Below the pieces are notes generated by a model that did no database searches, was not told where the DNA came from, and was given only the letters and a program-made list of their open reading frames with translations. This document shows, one piece after another, positions 21,916-32,333 of a DNA stretch of 64,000 bases; within the stretch, counting starts at the first letter, position 1; every line of letters starts with the position of its first letter. A program made the translations under genes and the position numbers. Origin of the DNA: Sphagnum compactum. Lineage: Eukaryota > Bryophyta > Sphagnopsida > Sphagnales. The stretch covers positions 15,097,495 through 15,161,494 of the forward strand of contig OZ234502.1 in the NCBI GenBank assembly GCA_965153455.1. Direction: 5' to 3'.

Positions 21916-22556
21916 GTGGTCCAGTGGTAGACCCCCACCCACATTTAAATATGTACCACCCACAATAATGTGGTCAATTGAAGTAGGGATTGTGGACCAG
22001 CCTAGTGGATAGAATAGATTATCGATTAATTAACTTTTCACAAGGTATATTTTAAATTAATTATTTCATCATAACTTACATGAGTTGCATCTGCCAAACT
22101 ACTTTGGCAGATGCCGCACATGGATGTCCAATAATTCGTTTCATAGAATCCCCTGTGAAAAATAAATAAATGGGGAGAAGATTTTGCCAGGCTGCAATTC
22201 CTACCAGCGTTTAATTTTTTTTTGTAATGTAGCTCAGGTTGCTAATTCCAAAGCCAGATTTGGCAATTAAAAAATTGAAAGTAAATTTCTTGTCGCATCC
22301 TATATTTTTGGCAACCGACTAGAATTTAGTGTAGCATTTGCAGAATTTAATTAGATTTTTCGAATTGTTTGGTCGAAATTTGGCGACTTAAAAACCCAAA
22401 AAACACCCCAATTTTCGCCATTTTGAAAATAAAATTCGCCATTTGACGATTTTCCCCCCAAAAAAATCACTGATCCCTACTTCATGTGTTGACATTGTGG
22501 TTGCTAGTTGTAAGGTGCTACCTAATTAAAAGTGGGTGGGCGTCTACCACTCAGCT
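21916..22556. mobile_element. MITE-like element with ~70-bp imperfect terminal inverted repeats
   Basis: The left end has CAGTGGTAGACCCCCACCCA and, further in, GAAGTAGGGAT. The right end has ATCCCTACTTCATG and GTGGGTGGGCGTCTACCACT, which is the inverted counterpart. The element is about 640 bp, AT-rich, with no coding frame. No clean target duplication was seen. Superfamily undetermined. Confidence 0.6.
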
Positions 22557-22560
22557 CTTT

Positions 22561-23635
22561 TTTTTTACTGGCGACATGCAAGAGAGAAATTGAATATCAA
22601 AAATTGGTAAATGCAATCTTTTTGGAGGTTTTCAATCGCCAAAAATGAGAGAAACAGATTGCGATATTTGATTTTCAGTGTGTAGCAAAAGTAAAGAAGG
22701 CTCATGAAAGATCTATACTTCATATCTAGTTTATTGCCCGATTTTGGCTAAATCTCCCTGTGGATGATCGCCATTATTTGTACATCACGGATAGCCATTT
22801 TGGCTCCAAGAGATTTCCCTAGAAAAAACCCTTTTCCCACTTGACAATGAATTACTCCACATACACATGGCGCATCTGCCAAGATATTACCATAAAGCTG
22901 CAGCATTAATGGCAGTTCACCAAAGCTATGAACCGGTGTTTTTTTTTTCAATTTTGAGAAGTAGGTGGACTGGCCGTCATGCAGGAGAGGACTTCGTCAA
23001 ATTTGGTGACAGGTCAGACAAGCAGGTAGAAAATTCAAGGAATCCTTCTACATACTGGCGACAAGGTAGGACTGATTGTCTAAAACTGGCGAGTCCCAGA
23101 AAGAATTCCTCGAAAACTGGCGAGTTTTCTGGATTTTTCCGAAATTTTTGCTTTGGGGTCTTCATAGCCATTTTTTTTGGTCGCAGAGTGGCGAATTTTC
23201 AGGAAAAAAAAAAAAAAAACACTGCTATGTACGCCTTGTCTCAACTTGGAACACGAGTGTCAAAAGTCTACAGATAGACCCTACTCTCCTACTACCAGAC
23301 TCTGAGTGTGCACCAGGATTCCGATTTTCTATGAAATATTTTTGGGAGTTAAATGGGCTATCATTTATGGGAATTAGAAGCAGAAAAAATGGCGATCAGC
23401 CCTAGGAAGATTTAGCCCAATCTGGTTATGGACCAGCTATGACTTGCACAAATAATTAATCGGCCTTCTACATTTTTGGCTAATACATTGAAAAAAATAA
23501 ATGAAAATCTTGCGATTGTTACTTTTTTTTTGTTCCCTCAGTTCTGGCGATTGAAAAACTCCAGAAACACTTCCATATTCGGATTTTAAATATTTATTTT
23601 CGCTTTTTGGCGAAATCTCTCCAGTAGAAAACAGC
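22561..23635. mobile_element. Fold-back element with long (~200 bp) imperfect arms
   Basis: The left arm starts TTTTTTACTGGCGACATG and includes GGAGGTTTTCAATCGCC and, further in, GATTTTGGCTAAATCTCCC. The right arm contains the inverted matches GGCGATTGAAAAACTCC and GAAGATTTAGCCCAATC and ends CTCTCCAGTAGAAAA. The arms pair imperfectly across a ~700-bp centre. There is no coding frame. It abuts the MITE-like element on its left and the immune-receptor upstream sequence on its right. Part of the arm resembles the 6.6-kb tandem repeat. Confidence 0.55.
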
Positions 23636-23636
23636 C

Positions 23637-23995
23637 TTCAAAAAAGTTCCGACAGTGTGGAAAAGAGGTTGATGAAGTTCATCGGTTTCCGAAGGCATCA
23701 TTTGGGCTTTGTTGCACTCGTAAGCGAACTGCTGCGGCAACCATTTTGCTCCTTGGCTTCTTCATAGTCGCCTTCCCAACAATCGTCTTTGCAGGCCATT
23801 TTAGTGCCCGTGAAGTAGCTCCTGTTGAAGTAGCGAGAGAGCTTGAGACAGAGATTTTGCATCAGCAGTGGAGTCTCAACAAGACGGCCCCCAGAGAGCG
23901 TGTAGTAGATAGCAAAATGCTTGTGCCAGAAAAAAAACCCAACTTAGAGACCATGGCTCCAGTACCAGGGATGTTCGATGTTTTCTTGAACCATA
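23637..23995 (+). pseudogene. Cys-rich/transmembrane exon fused in frame to a TIR start (first duplicate)
   Basis: A plus-strand frame without an upstream ATG reads FRQCGKEVDEVHRFPKASFG, then LCCTRKR. A hydrophobic stretch typical of a membrane anchor follows (ILLLGFFIVAFPTIVFAG). After a ~55-residue polar linker comes MAPVPGMFDVFLNH, the beginning of a TIR domain. At 23994 the TIR is cut off by a second copy of the anchor sequence and the frame closes at 24075. It looks like the first part of a membrane-anchored TIR protein, presumably entered by splicing. Three cysteines with a following basic run could form a small metal-binding or targeting segment, but that is inference. Confidence 0.45.
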
Positions 23996-24163
23996 CTGCT
24001 GCGGCAGCCATTTTGCTCCTTGGCTTCTTCATAGTCGCATCGTCTTTGCAGGCCATTTTAGTGCCCGTGAAGTAGATAGCAAAAAGCTTGTGCCAGAAAA
24101 AAAACCCAACTTAGAGACCATGGCTGCAGTACCAGGGATATTCGATGTTTTCTTGAACCATCG
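23729..24163 (+). repeat. Tandem duplication of the receptor's 5' region
   Basis: Copy 1 is 23729-23993 and copy 2 is 23994-24163. Both run from ACTGCTGCGGCA to TTCGATGTTTTCTTGAACCA. Copy 2 has lost 10 bases (CTTCCCAACA) and about 95 bases bounded by GAAGTAG/TAGTAG microhomology. In copy 2 the upstream anchor frame hits a stop (GAAGTAGATAGC), and the TIR continues intact from the ATG at 24120. Confidence 0.75.
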
Positions 24164-27100
24164 AGGACCTGATGTGAAGGGGGGCTTCGCTTCTCATCTC
24201 CACCAAGCACTTCAAGAAGCAAGGTGCCGTCCATTCCTAGATAAGGAGTCTCTCGAGAAAGGGCAACATGGTCAAAAGAAGATCTATGAGGCGCTTGGAT
24301 GTGCTAGTGTGCATGTGGCCATCTTCTCCAAACACTACGCTGACTCCGAACACTGTCTCGACGAGTTGTGCGCTATGCTCGAAAGTGAGAAGCTCATTAT
24401 TCCTGTTTTCTACGATGTTTCACCAAATGATCTGTGTTGTAAGCTCCAGAATGGACCCTACACCAAGGCTTTTCGCAAAATTCATGGGAGGAGACCGGCA
24501 AGTGAAGTGAAGAAATGGAAAGACGCACTTTGCAGGGCTGCTGAATTGTCCGGATTCAAACTTGCTGATTACAGCGGGTGAGACAACTGAAACTCAAAAT
24601 ACTCATTCTATTTTATATTACTTGGATAAGAGCTTTCAAAAATCCACGTCGTCTAAACTAATTACTTGTTGTGCGCCAAGAGTGGGTCGATGTTTGACGC
24701 AATCTATCATGTTTGAAATCTAATAATGGGCTAAAAGGAGCGTGATGTGGGTGGTTGCAGGGATGAAGCTCAATTGAAGACAGCAATTATAAGCAGAGTT
24801 CGGGACCACTTGAGTGCTTCCCAGCTACCGCTAGTTGCACCCTATCAAGTGGGATTAGAGGAGACATCCAAGGAGTTGATTGAAACTCTAAACTGGATGG
24901 AAAAAGATGTTGGGGTTTTGAGTTTGGTCGGCATGGGTGGAATTGGGAAAACGACTTTTGCCAAGGAGCTATACTGTCGCTTCGAGAAGAATGACACATT
25001 TGAAAAAAAGAGCTTTCTTATGGATGTAAGAGAGTGTGCAATTCTGGATCTGCAAAAACAGTTGGCCCATGATTTGTTCAGAGAGGATGTAAGAAGTATG
25101 GAAGGATTCAATAAATGTTTTAATCGCGTCATGGATCGCAAAGTGTTGATTGTTATTGATGACGTAGATCAAAAGGGTCAATTTGATCAACTCATACCTG
25201 ACATCAACAAACTTTGTCCCGGTAGTCGAATCATCATCACATCGCGTGATTCAAACGTGGTGAACAACATCATGAAAAATGGAAATTGCAAATATTGGAG
25301 GCATGAAATGGCATTGTTAAGCACCGTAGACTCCAGACATCTCTTCAACTGGCATGCATTCCATAGCGTTGATGCTATTGATGGCTTCCAAGAGCTTGCG
25401 AAGAAGGTGGCGGATGCTTGTTGTGGTCTCCCACTAGCATTGGAAGTTATTGGATGTTTTTTGTTCGACAAAAGAGGAGAGTGTGCCTTAGAAAGTACTT
25501 GGCCACAAACAATCAAGGCATTGATCGAAAGGAAAGACATTCTCGACAAGCTTATGATCAGCTATGACGGTCTCTCCCTAGAAGCCCGCCTGATGTTCTT
25601 GGACATAGCATGCTTCATGATTGGCCAACGTGAACATATAGCGATGCAAATTTTCGAAGCATGCAAATTCGACTACAAGGGACCAGCACCATCCTTCAGC
25701 TCACTCAAGGACAAGTGTTTAGTGAAGTTGGATGAAGATAGACAAATTGTAATGCATGATCTTCTTCGTGACATGGGACGTCAAGTGGTCAAAAACGAAT
25801 CACATAAGATGGAGAAAGGAACGCCAAGCCACTTGTGGGATCCTGAAATGGTACAACGAGTGTTGCAAAACAAGGAGGTTGGTAGCTATTTTTTTTAACT
25901 TGAAGTTACATAATAATTTTTTCAACAAGTTTTTGGGGGTTGGGGGTGGGATAACCATAAAAGATTTTGAACTTCAAGTTTCAAGTATTGTAACTTAAGG
26001 TCAATATTCACATTGAGGAAATGAATAATTAATCAAATGTTGACGAAAATAAATTTATTGTTTGGAGTTTAAACTGATTTTTTTTCTTTTGTGATCAAAC
26101 ATACTCTAATTTAATATTACATCATAGGAGTAGTTAAAATGATCCATATTGTCGTTGGCCATAGTATTCAAGACCATTTGCATGACATGCATGTCATATA
26201 TTTTGAGCCATTTTCAAATACATGTATCGAAAAGGTTGTGTAATGATAAAATTGACCCTAGGGTAATGTAAATCTAAAAAGGTCAAATTTTGCAACCATA
26301 GAACATTCACAAAAATATTTATTGTGCTATCTATAAAAGTTCTCAACCATATATGTCATTTTTTGTTGATCTATATTCAAAGGTCCTTGTAATATGCATT
26401 AAATTCTACCAAGTGCCCAACATTATACATGTGAACCATCCCACCTTATTTTCTTTTCCTTTGTACATTTCTCTTAACAAAAAGATGCACATGGACTATA
26501 TGTATTCTTTGTCAAATTAATGCTTAACCCTTCAATGTCCCAAGAGTTCATTTTAACATTAAAATACTGACCAAAATTGTTTATTGGGGCATTTAGGGTC
26601 AAGCATTTCATTGGACCAAGGTTTTGGCATGTGAATTTTCATCAAATCATTCATTTGCACACTTGTGTGGGATTTGTAGGGTACAAATAAAGTTCGAGGG
26701 CTTTCAACATTTGGAGTTGGCCATGGTGGCATTAGTGCAACTAATGTTTCTGAAAATTACATAGGCATGAATAGATTGCATTTCCTTTTATTGGATGGTG
26801 ATAATGTGAAGGGTGACTTTTCTACCTGGTCACGAGAATTGAGTTGGCTCCAATGGACGAACTCGGATCTTTTAGCACTACCTTTAGAACTAGACCTTCG
26901 AAAGTTGGCGGTGCTCGATTTGACTTCCAACAAGGAGTTAATTCAAATTTGGCCCAATGACCTTGAGGTATAATTCTTTTGAATATGCATGGGAATGCAC
27001 CAATAGAGGTTATGTTGCACATATATTTCAGTTTTGAATATGTAAAACTCATTCATTATCAAACTAATAGACCACATGATGGGACTTTTGTGTTCAATGC

Positions 27101-28623
27101 ATTGAAAGCTAACGAAAACATTTTACCTTTTGCAATGTTGAATTACAGATCATATATAAGGACTTGCGAACATTGATCCTTTCAAATTGCAAAGCTCTTA
27201 AAGAACTTCCCAAGGATATGGGGAAATTATTGAAGCTAAATGAGTTGAATTTGGCATTTTGCTCGAGTTTAAAAACATTACCCGACTCCATGTTTCAACT
27301 GAAGGAACTCAAACATTTGGATCTATCTGGTTGTCACAAGTTGGGGTGTTTACCTAATTCAATTGTGGACTTGTCACAACTCCAGACATTTCGATTACTG
27401 AGTGCCACAAATTGGAAAATCTGCCAGTAGATTTCGGGAAACTTCAAAGCTTGGTGGAACTAGACTTATCCCATTGTTCTGGGTTGGGGTGTTTACCTGA
27501 TTCAATTGTGGACTTGTCACAACTCCAGACATTTCGATTAACTGAGTGCCACAAATTGGAGAATTTGCCAGTAGAGTTTGGGAAACTTCAAAGCTTGGTG
27601 GAATTGGACTTATCCCATTGTTCCGAATTGGGGTGTTTACCTGATTCAATTGTGAACTTGTCACAACTCAAGACATTTCGATTATGGCGGTGCCACAAAT
27701 TGAAGAATCTGCCAATGGAGGTCGGGAAACTTCAAAGCTTGGTAGAACTAGACTTATCCAATTGTTCTGAGTTGGGGTGTTTACCTAATTCAATTGTGGA
27801 CTTGTCACAACTCAAGACATTTCTATTGTGGCGGTGCCACAAATTGAAGAATCTGCCAATGGAGTTCGGGAAACTTCAAAGCTTGGTGGAATTGGACTTA
27901 TCCCATTGTTCCGAGTTGGGGTGTTTACCTGATTCAATTGTGGACTTGTCACAACTCAAGACATTTCGACTGTGGCGGTGCCACAAATTGGAGAATCTAC
28001 CAATGGAGTTCGGGAAACTTCAAAGCTTGGTGGAATTGCACTTATCCGATTGTTTCGAATTGGGGTATTTACATGATTCAATTGTGGACTTGCAACTCAA
28101 GACATTTGGACTATCTAGGTGCCACAAATTGGAGAATCTGCCAGTGGAGTTCGGGAAACTTCAAAGCTTGGTGCAACTGGACTTATCTGATTGTTCCGAG
28201 TTGGGGTGTTTACCTAATTCAATTGTGGACTTGTCACAACTCAAGACATTTCGATTATCTAGGTGCCACAAATTGGAGAATCTGCCAGTGGAGTTTGGGA
28301 AACTTCAAAGCTTGGTGGAACTAGACTTATCTGATTGTTCCAAATTGCGGTGTTTACCTGATTCAATTGTGGACTTGTCGCAACTCAAGACATTTCGATT
28401 ATCTAGGTGCCACAAATTGGAGAATCTGCCAGTGGAGTTCGGGAAACTTCAAAGCTTGGTGGAACTGGACTTATCCGATTGTTCTGAGTTGGGGTGTTTA
28501 CCTGATTCAATTGTGGACTTGTCACAACTCAAAACATTTCGATTAACTAAGTGCCACAAATTGGAGAATCTGCCACTGGAATGCGGGAAACTTCAAAGCT
28601 TGGTGGAAACAAAATGCAAGTAA
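24120..28623 (+). CDS. TIR-NBS-LRR immune receptor, frameshifted in the LRR region
   Basis: This is an intracellular resistance-type receptor. Exons read by eye are 24120-24577, 24761-25877, 26680-26967 and 27149-28623, with GT-AG junctions and consistent phases. Exon 1 is a TIR domain (FDVFLNHRGPDV, VHVAIFSKHYADS, DELCAML, VIPVFYDVSP-like). Exon 2 is the NB-ARC domain: GMGGIGKTT near residue 210, KVLIVIDDVD, GSRIIITSRD, GLPLALEVIG, LFLDIACF-like and MHDLLRDMG. Exon 3 is the NB-LRR linker (WLQW) and exon 4 the LRRs. A single A is missing near 27396-27398 (GATTACTGAG where the repeat consensus is GATTAACTGAG), which ends the frame at 27430. The next frame is open from 27412 to 28623. The protein stops inside an LRR (LVETKCK), so the C-terminus may be truncated. 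No post-LRR domain is seen. ATG 24120 is chosen because the upstream frame is closed in this copy. Confidence 0.88.
27335..28607 (+). repeat. Nine 144-bp coding repeats (double LRR)
   Basis: Each unit encodes 48 residues made of two LRRs: LGCLPDSIVDLSQLKTF with RCHKLENLP, then FGKLQSLVELDL with SDCSE. Nine units are present. One (around 28070-28110) has lost one codon and one carries LHDS for LPDS. Between-unit identity is very high at DNA level, which indicates recent amplification or gene conversion. The frameshift of the gene lies in the first unit. Confidence 0.9.
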
Positions 28624-31600
28624 ATTCTTGCAGATTGACACTTCGAGGATATGGGGTTGGCCTGGTGTCAATGTGCTCAAAAATATTTCTCCAGAGCAGA
28701 CTCCATGCTGACACTGGTCATGTCCTTCCAGGTCACTGGTCCTAGGGGTTTGCTCTAAAGCTCTAAGACTAGTCTGAGAACACAGGATCGGAGGAGAAGA
28801 GACATAGCTGGTGAGATAGATGAGGGACAAGCTTACCAATAAAACAAAGTAAGTTTTAGATGTAAAATATGATTCACATTTCACATTCATTCTCCTATGC
28901 TAAAAAGAAGATCTGACTGAAGCAAGACAGTCTCACAATGTGCATCTTTTCTGCAGTGATAAGTTTGTCTGAAGAACACTGAAGCCATGACTGGGATTCA
29001 GGAGTGGATCTGGATGGGGCAGCATTAGATGGTGCCCTTCTGGCCCACTTCAAACATTCATTCCATTCAACCAGTCCATGTCTTTAGTGCCTATAGTGTG
29101 TTGATAAGTATAGCTGGATATATGACCCTTAAAAGAGATAAAACTGGAATGGCAAACAGTATCAGAAGTAGTAGGTTAGGATCTATTTTCTACAGGTGAA
29201 TTGGATGTGAAAACAACATAGACAGTTGAAATTTGTGCTAGTAACTACATTATGTTAGAACTAACAGAGGCATTGGCTGGATTATATTTTTTGTTGACGA
29301 TGACATGTTGATAAGTATACCTCTCTGAAGAGAAAGTTCAACTGACAATGTACCTCAGCCATGAACCTATGTACCTGCAAAGGTGAAAATCATGAACATG
29401 TGACATAATTGGATAGGAGGATCACTAGAATCATTCACACAGCAAAGCTCTAATTGTCTATGTATGAGGATTACTGATGGTAAAAATATGTCTGACATGC
29501 TTGATGTAGTGCCCAGCTTGATGTTGGCTGTCATGTTCCTAGAGTACATGCAATTTGCTTGCAAGCTTTAGGTCTTTGGCCCAAAATCAAGACCTGAAAT
29601 TTCTTTGATATGATTGAACCAGTCTCCAGATGGTATCTGCTGTGGAGACAATCACCGCAAGGATGTGGAAATTCCAGATACACTCATTTTTACTCTAACT
29701 CTACAGAGATCTGCCCCTCACAACAATTGATCATCTTTTGACCAAGACCTCATTGGACTCTGAAAGCCAGAAGACTGCAAGACTTTCATGTACCTTTCCA
29801 GAAGTGGAGAAAACAAACATGGAACTGTGTTCTGACAAGAGACTGTAACCAATATCAAGATCGGCAGGCAGGTCACATCCACATGGAAGACTTATTGTTG
29901 AGCATTTCAGTACATTGATGAGAGTGTCTGCACCATCACACTCCTCTGCAGCCTCTTTGCAGAGTGAAGTGAGTCTTGGTCTCCTCTATGCAGACTTCTG
30001 TCTCACTCTGTCCCTCATCAGCTCTATTCTGGTACTTGTAAGCTACTAACAGTAAGAAGAAATGAGCTTTTGTCCCTTGAACTTTGCTGCCAACAACTTG
30101 CTGTTGAACAGATCAAAAGACCCACTCCATAACAACAGATTTTTTCTCATGATGAATTGTCATCATCTACCATGCAGTAGATGATGCAATCCAGGTTGAT
30201 TTTGCCACAGAACTAGAGACATTGTTCATAGTTGTGGGAAAGCCTGAGTTTTCAGAGGTCTGCCCACCCCCTACCCTCAGTGCCCTCTCCCTTCCCAACA
30301 ATATGATGATTCCTTTAACCGGTAAAATGTTTCATTCTCTTGTGGCACCATGATTCATACAAATCAGGAACTGTTTGGACTTAGTGACCATCTTTCACTG
30401 TGCTAGGCAATCCACAGCAACAGAACAGAAGTGTACAAGCATCCATGACTTAGTGCAGGTAGTGCTTGTGCTTGCTTGAGGTCAATCCTGGATTATTGCA
30501 ATTGTTGTCTGCCTCCCCATCTAAATTCACATATGATTTGTGGATGTACAACTCAACTAGCCTTTACATTATCCTCAAGTTTGCAAAACAGATTGATAGC
30601 AACATCAAATGAATCAGTGGCTTTCTCAAATTCTGTTGGGTGAGAATAAGCTAAACTGAGGTGACACTGATGATAATGAACTAACTTCTCTCTCATCGGT
30701 CTGAATCTTCAGGCAACCTGCCTAATAAGTCAAAGGTCTGATGACTACTGTCCAAAATAAGTTGAGGATTGTACATTATCCCCAAATAGGCATGATTCAA
30801 CCCATACATGTGCATCTGCTATCATTTGGATCTTCTTTTACAGGTTCCAGGTGGTATTGGTCAGATCTCTTGTGCATTGGAGCATTTCAGTTCTCAGCAC
30901 AGCTAGTGGACTGCAATTGTGCAAACTGAGCAAAAAGTGATTTAAGAATTGTGAGATTCATGGGTTTGACAAGTCAGCCCAGAGAGATTGTTTTCACACC
31001 TCTTTTCAAAAAATTACTTTGCATAGTACATATTGCAGGCTGTATGGCAGTATTGTGAATATTAGTGACTCAAATGAGCTTTACCAACAAAATTTCATAC
31101 ACACAGTTTCTTTACAAACTGAAATCAAATTTGGATGACAGATCAATGCATATGACAGTCCTAGCTCAACTTCTTTGCCAGTGCTAGTCCTTTCCTGTAG
31201 TACTTTTGTGACTTTAGGCTGTTATGTGAGTCAAGAACTGCTTTGGCAGGAAGTGACTTCTGGGTGCCATTTAGAATTGTTGATCACCATAGGCCTCTGG
31301 CAGGCTCCCTAGGCAGCTACAACGTCATGGGACATGGCTGGTAACAACTTAAGATTCATAAACAATAGCATGACAGTGTAGTTCTTGTATCCCACATTTA
31401 GTGTAGAATATGTTCATAGGTTGTTTCATCTTCAATTATGTGTGTAAAACTCTCCACTCTTTGCTACCATTGAATCTCAATGAACCCCAGAGATGCACAT
31501 TTGGACATGAATTTTGAACTGGCATGTCAAATGATGCAATGTGCAGCATGTTGAGTATCCAATTTCTCTTATTGCGATCGTGTGGAGTAACTACAGATAC

Positions 31601-32333
31601 AGCAGGCACTTTTTGGCAATTTGGAAACAGTTTAATCTTGATAGTAAGTTCATGTTTTTGAGCTGCATGATGTAGAATATGTGACTTTAAACAATGCTGG
31701 ACAATTGAATATCTACCAAAAGAAGATGGCAAGGTGTACACGTATTTTGAAGATGAGGGAAGGTCAAGGATGGTTAGTAAACACCTCCCAAACTACGGAC
31801 TGCTTCTCCTCATAGCAGCGAATATTAAATCTGTAGTTTGTTGGGGAAAGTGTACACATTACACAAAATTTTGGAAGATGTGTGTTCTTTAAGAAGATGA
31901 TGCATGTTGAACTGGGTGCATTCCATCATGTTCATCACAATCCCAGACACCTGCAAACCCAGACACCTTGGAAACTATGATAATCTAAATCATTCCAAGC
32001 TGAATGAAACTATGGTTGACTATGCTCTTTCATTTCCCACTTGTGTTTACAAAGGCTCAGAATGTGGTGGTGTGGAGTAGGATCATTAGAGGATTATCTT
32101 CAACACAAAGAACGGCAAGGCCAGTGCATTGTAACTGTGAAGAAAACAAAACAAGAGTCCTCCCACATTGCTTTCCTGGCCGGGGCACTGGGTAACCTAG
32201 TACAAGCCGCTCAGTACATCTTTGCCATTCCTTCTTCTCAGAGATGGTTTATTGTTCAATATTGATCATTCTCTACTCTCCAGTTACAAATTTGCAAGAC
32301 AATCATTTCCCACAATTGAACCTAACCAACACA
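28624..32333. other. Intergenic stretch, no gene recognised
   Basis: Mixed-composition unique-looking DNA. Open frames are short (115 aa at most) and show no domain or splice logic. The phrase GTTGATAAGTATA occurs at 29100 and 29308, which may be trivial. I cannot exclude an additional 3' exon of the upstream receptor or untranslated sequence. Confidence 0.4.

Noticed and set aside
21910-21950. tRNA A-box resemblance (TGGTCCAGTGGTAGA) suggesting a tRNA or SINE
   Set aside because: No B box or cloverleaf follows, and the same sequence is mirrored at the other end as a terminal inverted repeat.
28543-28890. Minus-strand 115-codon frame at the receptor's end
   Set aside because: Overlaps the LRR array antisense and has no domain.
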